Below are positions 15,101 through 27,100 of a stretch of 64,000 nt of DNA, one piece after another (the stretch's first letter is position 1; every line of letters starts with the position of its first letter). The DNA is from Leguminivora glycinivorella (lineage: Eukaryota; Arthropoda; Insecta; Lepidoptera; Tortricidae). The stretch spans positions 8,695,549 to 8,759,548 of the forward strand of contig NC_062990.1 of the NCBI RefSeq assembly GCF_023078275.1, read 5' to 3'. The position numbers and the translations under genes are program-made. Below the pieces are notes generated by a model, which was not told the origin of the DNA, made no database searches, and saw only the letters and a list, made by a program, of their open reading frames with translations.

Positions 15101-18100
15101 AGTAGGTAACGACAACAGTGGAGCAGTATGGAGAAAATGAGCAGGAGTAAGAGCTGATGGCTCAGCGGGGTCACTGCTCAAGGCTGTTAGAGGCCGGGAA
15201 TTAACGAGCGCTTCTATCTGAGCAAGCGTCGTTAGAAGTTCTTCGTACGTCAGTATTTGCGTACCGATCACCTTGAAAAGGTGATTTTTTACTATTTTCA
15301 CCATAGACTCCCATGCGCCTCCAAAATGAGCAGAAGCAGGAGGGATGAACTTCCAATCAATGCGGTTCTCCGCTAGTTCCATCTCTATAAGTGGACGATG
15401 AGCATCCAAGAACTTGTAGAGGTCACGCATATAAGAATTGGCGCCAACGAAATTGGTTCCATTGTCCGAATACATGCATTGGACGGGACCACGGCGTGCC
15501 AAAAAGCGCTTTAATGCAGCCATGAAGTTGGCGGTACTCAATTCCGTCGCTATCTCAATGTGAAGACAGCGCGTAGTGAGGCAAGTGAAAATACATAACC
15601 AAGCCTTGCGACTCTTCACTCCTCTGCCAGGAGTAGGCGTATATTGCAGAGGGCCTGCATAATCACACCCTGTATGCGTAAACGGTTTATCCACTTGATT
15701 CACGCGACAGCCCGGTAAGTCTGCCATGAGCGGAAAAGACGATTGTGGATTCGCTCTGAAACAAGTGTTGCATTTGGCAATACGGTCGCGAATGACACGA
15801 CGAGCCGACAGAATCCAATACTGAAGCCTAAGTATAGTCATCATTGACTCGGGACCAGCATGCAAATGCTTTCTGTGAACGTAGTCAACGATCATATTGA
15901 CTACATGATCACGTCGCGGGAGCACAATTGGGTGCTTCTGAGAATACTGCAAGTCTGTATTTGTCAACCTGCCTCCAACACGAATTAGACCGTCTTTGTC
16001 TAAGAACGGTTTGAGCTTTTGTAAAGCAGGTGAGCAATATTTCTTGCTCTTAATTTTCTCAATATCGTCACAAAAATGTTCGTTTTGCAACGATGAGAGA
16101 ATTTTGCCTTCAGCAAACTCTAAGTCGGATCGGGTAAGGGCCGTGGGGAGCGGTTTCGGATTAAGGATGCGGTACACGTATACGACGATGCGCAGTAATC
16201 GAGACCACGACGATATCCGCTGCGCGAGGGAATAAAGTGGTGACTCTGACACATCCGTAGTAGTAGCGTGTGCAAGAGGCTTAAGCTCCGGCACTTCTCC
16301 GATGGACTCTCGATCGAGCTCCCTTAAAGGCCATTCTGATGGATGCTTGGATGCCCAAGCCGGTCCTGTAAACCACAAAGGATGATCCACAAGCTTAGCA
16401 GGCGTCAGGCCACGCGACAAGCAATCCGCGGGATTTTCTAAGCCCGCCACATGATGGAAGCAGCTGGCCGGTACAGCTTCAATTATCTTAACAACGCGAT
16501 TGGCAACGAATGTTTGCCAGCGGTGTGGTGATGACTGAATCCAGCAGAGCGCAACTTTCGAGTCGGTAAAGGCGTAGATCTCGTTAATGTTGTAACGGGG
16601 CTCGAAATTATCTTGCACCTTCCGCATGAGCTTTGCCAGGAGGACAGCAGCACACAGCTCTAATCTCGCTACAGAGACTGTCTTCAAGGGAGAGACCTTC
16701 GACTTGGAACACACCAATCGAACTGTCACTTCATTCCCGTTTATGACCTGAAGATAAACTACACCTCCATATGCCCGCTCGGAAGCATCACCGAAGCCTA
16801 AGAGGTTTATAGTACAACCTTGTACTACCCCGAGATGACGCGGTATATGAATTTCATTCAATTTTGGCAACTCAGAACAAAACCGTTCCCATAAATTTAC
16901 AATATGGGTCGGGGGAGTCTCATCCCAGTCGCATTTGATCAACCAAAGCTCCTGTATGAGGAGTTTTGCGTAGAGGACAACTGGAGCTACTAAGCCGACG
17001 TTATCCCATAGGCGAGCCACTGCAGACAAGATTGTCCTTTTAGTGCACGTTGGATCTGGCTCTGTCACCTTGAAATGGAAATAATCGCCAGATTTATTCC
17101 AACACAAGCCAAGGACCTTTTGCGAGACTCCTGGGTCTATTTCCAAGTCTACGGAAGCCCTATGAGAAGCAGGTATCTCACGTAGCACGGTCTCTGAGTT
17201 GCAGGTCCATTTGACAAGATCAAATTGACCGCATTTGAATAGGTCAATAAGCTCCTTAGCCGCAGCGATAGCAACAGATTCATCCTGCTGTTGCGAATCA
17301 TCTGACATAATGCTGAAGCATACGTCATCCATGTATGTGCAGGACGATGCGATCGCTGCTGCCATTGGAAACTTATTTCCGTCGTCTGCAATCAGCTGGC
17401 GAACGACGCGGAGCGCGTGATATGGGCTCGACTTCATACCAAAACACACACGGTTAAATTCGTATGTCGAAATGGGATCTGCCGGGCGGAATCTATATAA
17501 GATTCGTTGAAACTGGCGGTCCGATTCGCGAACACCAATCTGTAAAAACATTTGGCGACAATCGGCTGAAAGCGCTATTTTGAATAAGCGAAAGTTCAAG
17601 AGGATTGAAAATAAATCCCCTTGAAGATTGGGCCCTGAGTGCAAGACATCATTCAGCGACAGGCCTGTAGTTGTCTTGCTACTCGAGTCCAGGACCATAC
17701 GAACTTTGGTAGTGGTCTTATCCTCACGCACGACAGCATGATGAGGAATTATGTATGCGAGGGCTGAAGAGGTGTTCGCGTTGAGAGAGTTAGTCACGTC
17801 CGATATATAACCCTTACTGACGTATTCACGAATTATATCGTCATAGGCGGCACGTAACACACTCGATGACTCTAGCTTTCTTTCAAGACAAAGAAAGCGC
17901 CTCTTAGCAGCCGAATGCGACTCTCCGAGCTTGAATACGTCATCTCGGAAAGGCAATGCCACAGTATATCTACCACTAGCGTCGCGCGTAGTGGTGGCGC
18001 GGAAATATTCCTCGCATTCAAAGTCATCCTGGCTTTGAGCGGGCGGAGCGGATACTTCCTCAAGTTCCCAGAACTTTTTGAGGAGGTGGTCCATGGAATC

Positions 18101-21100
18101 CACGGAAGTACAACAAGCAGAAGTATATTTACGCGGTGGCTGTAAAGCAGGCACCGAACCCATTAAAATATACCCCAGTACCGTCTGTATAGCTGGTGGC
18201 ATATAGTCCACTTCGCTTTTGACGATGTGCGGCAGCAGCAAATGTGGAAATATAGTTGCACCGACCAGTACATCAATGGCGACGGGCGTATCCAACGTGT
18301 CGTCAGCTAGAGGGAGACCATGAACATGTGTCAGTGCTGACATGTCCACGGGCACTGACGGCAGGTCGTCGGTGATGCGATCGACCACCAAACTCGAAAC
18401 GTCGAAGTTGATATTATCGTCGAATCGCGAAAATACTTTTACGTTTGCGTTCCCCTTAACAATTTTCTTGGTTTTTCCAATGCCAAATACAGAGCTTGGT
18501 TTCCTATCAAAAGTTAAACCTAAGCGCCTACAACATTCTTCAGTAATGAAGTTACTTTGTGACGCGGTGTCAAGCAGACATTTGATAACCTGCGTTTCAC
18601 CCTTACTGTCGCGAACGATGACCTTTGCGGTGGACAGCAAAACCGTGTCACACGAAGATGCTGAGTCTTGATTTGACATTTTATTGTTAGAGGCAGCAAG
18701 TGCTTGCGTCACGATAGACGTGTTACAGGACGTGCCTTCCGGCGGCGAGGATGTTTTAATAGCTGCGTTGCTCGTAGATGCATTTGACTCATCAGAGGTC
18801 GTAGCTTTTTCATCCTTGTTCTTGTCAAAATGCAACAGAGTATGATGCCTTTGATGACAAACTCGACACTTCACCTCGGATTGCACTCGCGGGTGCGGTG
18901 TTTAATGCTTAAGCAGTTAATACATGCTTTAAGCTCTTTAGCGCGTTTGAAGCGATCAGAAGACGTTAAGTCGTTGAAAGAAGGACATTTGAATAAATGT
19001 TCATGGACAATATTGTCACAAATACATTTAGTAGTGCTCGCGCAAGCAACGTAGCTTTGTAGTTTAGGTGCGGCACTACGCGGTTGAATCGACTTAACAC
19101 CTTTTTCGCGCGATGGATTTACGGCGGCGGAGACGGCGGTACATGGTTGCGAGTTTTGATAAATCCTAAACTGACTTTTCATGAAATCTGACAGATCGCG
19201 AAATGTAGGCAACTTCGTATTTCGATGCAGCATCTCAAATGCTCGAAGAGTTTCCTGGTCTAACTTCTTTAAAGCTATATGCATAAGCATAAAATCGCTT
19301 AAATCATCCAGCTTAAGCGATTTAAGCGCATTCGCAGCTGTCACAAACTTATCAATGAATGTCTGGAAGTTAGACGAGGAAGCGGGACCATTAATCTTCA
19401 AATTGAGCATTTGATCCATGTAAGTCGAGGCAAGAGTGCGCTTATCTTGAAATCTGTCAAGTAGACTATCTAGAATAAGCTGATAATTGTCAGCGCTCGG
19501 AGTTATACCTGCAAAGACGGCTTGAGCTTTTGGTGACAATTTCCCAATTAAATAAAACAGCTTCTCCTCGTCGGTAAGTGACAGATTGTCGTGCACTCTC
19601 GATTTAAAACTAGCGTAGAACAGCGGCCAGTTACGTATGTCTCCATCAAACGCTACCAGTTCCATCGTTGGCAAAGAAGGTCTAGCTCTCTCCACCGATA
19701 AAGGCGGCGAAGAGGCCGGCGGTGCGGCTGGTTGCAGTCGCTTGACCACTCTCCTGATGCGGCAGTACAAATCTTCAAAGGCTATGAGCGGCTGATAGTT
19801 AGGGACAGCAGCCGTCTTAGTCCTCAGTAGCGTGCGGTTGTACTCATTTACCACTTCTTTGAACTCCGTCCGAAGTTCGTCAATAGTGTCAGCAGCGTCA
19901 AGAAAACTTTCGCGACTCACTGCATCTGTATCGGCAACTAGCGACTTTTTATAAATACCCTGGACGAGTTCAAAGAAGACGTTGCGTTTTGCTTCAAGCA
20001 TTGACAACTCGTCTTCATAACACCAGCTGTCAACGCTTTCGGCTTTTCGTCGCTGCGCGTGCAAAATTCGGTATGTGATTTTTAACGATTTTTCGTTTTT
20101 AATGCCATTTTAAACCTTATTTCTAGATACATATGCTCCAAAAACAGCGTCGAGCTCATTTCAGTATTACAGGTTTTATCAAAAGTAGGTATGTGACGCC
20201 CATACATTGAATGTTCTTCCTATAATCGCTAACTGCAATAAATCACATAACTACATTATCTTCTTATAACAGCAGTTTTGGAATTGCGCCTGCTATGTGA
20301 ATTATGACACATAGCTATATTTTTGGAAATATTGTATAATAAGATGTGTTAGATGTTTGTGCCCGATTTGTACAATCTCATACATAGCGGTAATTTAGTA
20401 CTATTTGTAGAAATCGTGAATGTTTCCAGATCGTGTGTTTTGCGTCACATAGCAGGCTTTTCTTATAAAAATCTCTTAAAACTTGTTTAAATGGTGTATG
20501 GTAGCTGGGTTTGTCGTCAAGTATAACCTCTATAAATGAGACAGAGTGTAGTTTCCCTTTTTATTGAGACTATGTCTGAAAGTACTCACTCTGACCGAAT
20601 AGTTATTTTTTAATATTAGTTAAAAATAAATCATTTCAAATTGATTTTTAAGATTAACTGTCAGAAATTTATAGTGTTTATTTAGTATACTGACAAATTT
20701 CGTGTAGGGTTCAGTGTGTGTAAACGTATATTACAAACTATCGAAATAAGATAAATTTATGCTAAGTAACTAAAAAAAATAGCAAGTGATTTATCATTGC
20801 CTTGAAGTGGCAAGACATCGTTTTGTATGAAATTTTGTGTGATAAGATCTACCTATCCTTTCTGGAAACATTTTACAATAAATAAAATTAATGAAAATGA
20901 AATGTTTAATAAATGAAAAAAAGCTGAATTGAGAAATCACATAAAGTTTTGAATGACAAAGATTTTTTATCTTTTTCGGATCAAAAGGGAAAATGAAACC
21001 CTTATACAATTATGTACTTTCTTGTCTATCCGTTTATCTATTTGTCAATATTTTTTATTTCGGAAAAACCCTATACTCAAGTGTAGGTACTGTACCGTTC

Positions 21101-24100
21101 CTTGAAGCTGTAAAAAAACCTTATTTCTAAGTAAATACAACATAGGTTAATTGAGTTGAAAAAAAATCTACACTCTCAAGGAAGTCAAAATTAATAGGGT
21201 TGAGGGCTTCCGGTTGACCTAAACTATAAAATTTGGAAAATAAATCGTATTACACCATACATCAGTACATGATTATTAATATATAGTTGTGAGAAAAAAA
21301 TAATAAAATGTACACGTAACCTTCGGTGTTCGAGCCAGACTAGCATTATCCGGTTTTTTCAAGTTAAACATGCATAATGAAAACTTATTCAATACGTAAA
21401 TGTTTACAAAATACCACATTGAGCAACTTTGTAACTGAAATAACCTCCATTCATAAAAATTAATGGAATAAATATATTATTATAGTTGTAATATATTGGT
21501 AGTAAAGTAATATATTAATTAAATCGAGTTTTTTATTATAGTATTGTGTATTAAACTTATAGTATTAAATCGTGTTTTTTCTGAAATAATTTATTCTAAA
21601 ATGAATTGATAAATTACAAATAAACAACAACATAGTTAATTCAAATCATAAATGATTAAATAACTATGTGACGATAAAGTGCACAAATTGTATTTTGTTC
21701 CTTAAGAATAAAATCTAGTTATGTGATTGTAAGACACATACCGGTTATTTACGACTCAAATTATAATCGCTATGTAACATATTTATGAAAAAATATTTTT
21801 TTAACCTTATAATAACTAAAATATAATTTCAAGTAATTTCTTAATGTATGCAAAAGTGAAAATACTTATGCCATAAAAATATTGATTTATTTATGTTAAA
21901 TAATTGCCGAAATAAACAGTTTTTTGTGTCTCCTGTAAAGTAGGTTAAAAACACATAGCGAAATATGCACGCGCAGCGACGTTTTGTTTCTTTTGCCATA
22001 TTGCATGAGAAGGGTTAAATATGCGGTAAATCAATTTATGTTCCTATGAAGGATAAACTCTTATAAACGTATACCTAAAATGCGGGTGCGGTTAATAATA
22101 TATATTTAGGTAAATAATTTATAAGGGCGGAGCGACGAATAAAGTTATACACGTATAAATAAATACCTAAACTGCGGGAGCGAGTAAGTAAGAATAATTT
22201 AGGTAATATTTATACGGGCGGTGCGGGAGGAGAACGATTCGCAATGAATGTATGAGGAGAAAATAGGGGAACAGGGAAGAGAATCAGGTTCGAAGACCAG
22301 AAATGTTGAAGGACCTGCGGATACGAAGTTCCTAACGAACTATTGTAATAAAATAAAACAAAACGGAAAATAAAATTATGGAGATTGATGGGGAGCCAAA
22401 CTCACCGATGTTGTCGTCTCGAGAGTTTATCGGGTGGCCACCCTTGCAAAGCTTGGTTCTCTCTTTCCTTGCACTGCACACTCGCGAATCGTTCTATTAT
22501 AATATAATTAATTAATAACTTAATTCGTTGCGGATATTTTTATTCACCATTGACAACTACTTTCTTTTTGCGGATTGACACTTGACGTATTTTATATTTT
22601 TTAAGAAGTTTGGCAAAGAGGCGGGTGACATGACAATTAAAAATGAGGTTGAACCTATCATAAGGAAGAGCGAGCGGGATGGACGATATGAATGATAATG
22701 AATGAAAAGGGCGCGAACAATTACATATTTGCATACATGATTTCGTGCATAAATACTTGACCTTTTAGTTTAATTATTAAACTTATCACAGTTTTTTTTA
22801 ATAAAACGTGTGTAGCCTTGGAAGAAATAATTTAAAAAAACTTTTATAATATAATAAATTGTGTATATAATATTGTCTTCTGTCACCGCGATAGTTACTC
22901 ATGAAATAAATTTATGGAATCAGATTATATCGCGTATAATGAATATAATCCGTTTTCTTAGTTTTATTTCATTTTGTATATGATATGTTTTCTAGGTTCT
23001 TTTCGGTGAAGGAAAACATCGTGAGGAAACCGGACTTATTCCAATAAGGTCTAGTTTACCCTTTGGGTTGAAAGGTCAGATGGCAGTCGCTTTCGTAAAA
23101 ACTAGTGCCTACGCCAAATCTTGGGATTAGTTGTCAAAGCGGACCGCAGGCTCCCATGAGCCGTGGCAAATGCCGGGATAACGCAAGGAAGATGATGATG
23201 TTTTCTAAGTACATATAATGGAACTAAGATCGGTTTTCTTAAATTTTTAGTTTTTTTTTATATTTAAAATGTGTTTTTAGGGTTTCGTAGTCAACTAGGA
23301 ACCCTTATAGTTTCGCCATGTCTGTCTGTCTGTCCCTCCGTCCGTCCGTCCGTCCGCGGATAATCTCAGTGACCGTTAGAACTAGAGAGCTGAAATTTGG
23401 TACCATATGTATATCAGTCACGCCGACAAAGTGCAAAAATAAAAAGTGGAAAAAATGTTTTATTAGGGTACCCCCCCTACACGTAAAGTAGGGAGTGATT
23501 TCTTTTTTCATTTCAACCCTAACGTATGATTTATTGTTGGATAGGTATTTAAAAATGAATTACTGAAATCGTTTTTTGATAATATTAATATTTTCGGGAA
23601 TAATCGCTCCTAAAGGAAAAAAAGTGTGTCCTCCCCCCCTCTAACTTTTTAACCATATATTTAAAAAATATTTAAAAATCACAAAAGTAGAACTTTATAA
23701 ACTTTCTAGGAAAACTGTTTTGAACTTGATAGATTCTGTAGTTTTTGAAAAATATGGAAAACTACGGAAGAGCCGAGCGGCTATTTACCAACGCGGCTTT
23801 AAAAACCGGCCGAAAGGGTGTCGGGCCACGCTCAGTGTAGGCACTGAGCGTGGCCCGACACGCTCTCGGCCGGTTTTTAAATATAATGTTGTTTTAATTG
23901 CATGGAGCACAGGAAGGTCCACATCTATGTATTAGTTTTTTGTAAGGAAATACAACTCTACGCTTTTTGTTGAGATTTTGTTGAGACGAATCAAACGAGC
24001 CCAAACACAGAAGAGTTTCAAGACCTGGTTGTTGAATACTCTTGACTACCTTCCGGCTTCACCATCAGATCCTGGGTACCATCTCTTGTCAAAGATCTTG

Positions 24101-27100
24101 TTGAGACGAACCAAACGAGCCCAAACACGGAGTGGTTTCAAGACCTGGTTGATGAGAACTCATGACTACCTTCCGGCTTCATCATCAGATCCTGGGTACC
24201 ATCACCTCTTGTCAAAGATCTTGTTGAGGCAAATCAAACGAGCCCAAACACGAAATGGTTTCAAGACCTGGTTGATGAGAACTCATGACTACCTTCCGGC
24301 TTCATCATCAGATCCTGGGTACCATCACCTCTTGTCAAAGATCTTGTTGAGACGAACCAAACGAGCCCAAACACGAAATGGTTTCAAGACCTGGTTGATG
24401 AGAACTCATGACTACCTTCCGGCTTCATCATCAGATCCTGGGTACCATCACCTCTTGTCAAAGATCTTGTTGAGGCGAATCAAACGAGCCTAAACACGAA
24501 ATGGTTTCAAGACCTGGTTGATGAGAACTCAAGACTACCATCTGACTTCATCATCAGATCCTGAGTACCATCTATTGTCAAAGATTTTGTTGAGACGAGT
24601 CAGTAACCTAAAATGATATTCAATAATAAATAATACTTACTAAAAATATTAATCAAGTTAATTAGTTAGTTACCAAAGTCGTCAACCCAAGGATCAAAGT
24701 TTTCGGTCGCAGTATACATGCAACAGTACAGCCAAACACGCACACAAGTGCGGTTTTGGACACGGTGGGTGCCGCACACAATGACAAAATAACTTCGCGA
24801 TCGTCGAGCCGCGTGCGGAGCGGACTAACATACGTCCTGCCTCTACAAGCTCTGCCGCGGTACTGACATCGCAAGCGCGCGTAACCGGTAATAAGGAGGC
24901 ATTTTTAAAAAATCGTCAAAAATATTAAATTGCAATTAATAGAAAACTTTTGCATAAAATCTGTTTGAGTAAGCGTTGCAGATTATTTTAATATTAAAAC
25001 TACTTCAAAAACACGTAAGTTTTCGAAGAAATTGACACTTATTCTGAGGTGATTTCTGAAACAAATTCGATTCATCATATCCTCATTTACTCTATTCTAA
25101 AGCCTTATAACAAAAAAGTAGTCTCAGAAGATTGTAGTACAGGATATACATAATACAAATTTACCACTTGAAGCATTCAAAACTATCCAAATTTTACAAA
25201 TTAGACGGACTAAATCAGCACTTTTCGCGGGTTTTCCTAAACATGCACCAGAAAAAAAATCATAATTAATTAAGTGAGTTAGTTTTTAAAAATCCAGTCT
25301 CACAACATGTAAGTTAAGAAGATGTCCTAATCGAATCTTGAACTTAATAAGTCTTTTAGGTGACGGAAAGGGTAGCATTTTGCCGACTAAAACTATCAAT
25401 TTTACATTATTACGACGTTTTCGTTGAATGCCCTCTTAATAATGTCACATGCCAACTTTGCATAGTGAACGTATCCATTTTCTAGGAAAATTGTTAGATT
25501 CAATAGACAAGATTTGCATTTGTAAACTGGCAAATGCAAATCTGGTAGAGTGTACTGTACTTGGAACCCTAGACTGCACAACCATGTCATAATGACAAGC
25601 AGTAAGACATGTCTTACTATCCGATTTATAACGTCATTATGACATAGTTCTACAGTGCCTAGGGTTACAATTGGTTGACTTTAGGTACGTAGGACCGATG
25701 TCACATCCCATATAACTAATATTTAAGCCGCCATCTTTGATTTTCGTCTTTTAAATCCTTCCTACATCCTATATCGAATCGGATATTGTGAAAACGCACT
25801 TAGACGACACACGATTGACAAATTTAACAGATATCAAGTTTTTAACAGATAGCATGCTTGCCCTTAGAGTTGGTCAAAGACGCCTAGTCTTACAAAGATG
25901 GCATATAGAAGAGAAATTTCGACGGCTTCCGCTGTGACGGGGTGGCCTAGGGGTTCATGGAGTTAGCCCGGATTTCTAAAGACGCCGGTTCGAATCCGGC
26001 CTTCGCCACTGGTGGTGTCCGTCATTTTTTCTGTAATATATGTCATCTCGTTTCGATTTTTAATTTATGTATAGTAGAGTACTTAAAAACACAAAAAATA
26101 TTTTGAATATTTGTTAAAATAATTTGATTATAAATTATAACCTGGCAACCTTCAAATCAAGAGTGAACAGGCATCTTCTGGGCGAGCTCACTCTATCGTA
26201 GGCCACGTCTTTGCCTTTGGCTAGTCTGTGGCCAAGAATAAGGCACTGGTCCCACCGCGAGCTAGTAAGCTATGAGCTATCGGCTATAAAAACGAACAAA
26301 AGATAATCACTCCCGTGCAAATAAAAGAGACACGGCGATGTTTATAGTTACTCGCCCAGCGGTGAACTATCAAAATCGCCGTGTCTCTTTTATTCGCACG
26401 GGAGTGCTTATCTTTTGTTCGTTTTTATAGCCAATAAGCTCATAGCTTACTAGCTCGCGATGGGACCAGTGCCTAAGCCCATTTATAATAATAATAATAA
26501 AAAAGATTTGTTCCCATAGTTGCAGATATCAAGTTGTTTATATTTAGAATTATCGATACTGACTGTACACCGATGACCGAAAGTGTAATGGGTCGTGAAA
26601 TCGACTCGGCAAACATCTTGAGTACTAGTTCAATATTCATTGCTTTCGTAACGACTCGCTGGAGGAGCATTATTCAAATTATTGCACAAAACAAATAAGG
26701 ATTCGGACTTTGAAAGTTATTTGTTCAAACATAATAAAAGTGTAATATTTACATACATATCGTGTCATTCATGAAGACTATTGAAGACGCGCCTTAGTCG
26801 TAATTTCACATGATTAATAAATAATAAATAAATATTATAGGACATTCTTACACAAAGTGGCTGAGTCCCAGTAAGCTAAAGAAGGCTTGATGTGTTGCAG
26901 CTACTCAGACAACATGAAAAGTTACATTTGATGAATCTGCTGAGGTTGATTAGACGTGATATACAGGGTATTCAGTAAAGTATGAGCAAGTTTTCGTCTC
27001 AGTATCAACTAATACAACCGGTGTAGCTACCAAGAGTTCAGAATACGTTACTCGATAGCGAGAACGATATAGACACTGTTTGGAGACAGTAAACAGCTTT

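Larger units (their letters stand above)
14233..22719 (-). mobile_element. BEL/Pao LTR retrotransposon, near full length
   Basis: Two 416-bp LTRs (14233-14648, 22304-22719) with TG...CA ends flank an internal region that reads on the minus strand in the order PBS, 2.2-kb leader, gag, pol, polypurine tract. The LTRs differ at one base, which implies a recent insertion. Pol order is protease, reverse transcriptase, RNase H, integrase, as in BEL/Pao. There is no env-like frame. Two oddities: no clear 4-6 bp target duplication is seen (atatt left, attac right), and gag and pol are in different frames although insect BEL elements usually encode one polyprotein. It is inserted in antisense within a PHLDB intron. 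Confidence 0.92.

Noticed and set aside
23720..23935. ORF of 71 codons at the end of an R600 repeat
   Set aside because: Lies in a dispersed non-coding repeat and spans its palindromic end; the frame is not open in the other copies.
23978..24603. CRISPR-like array
   Set aside because: Units are contiguous 120/123-bp tandem copies without short repeats and unique spacers, in a eukaryotic genome.
25938..26010. tRNA gene candidate
   Set aside because: A and B boxes and T arm are present but acceptor and D arms do not pair. It is read as a SINE head.
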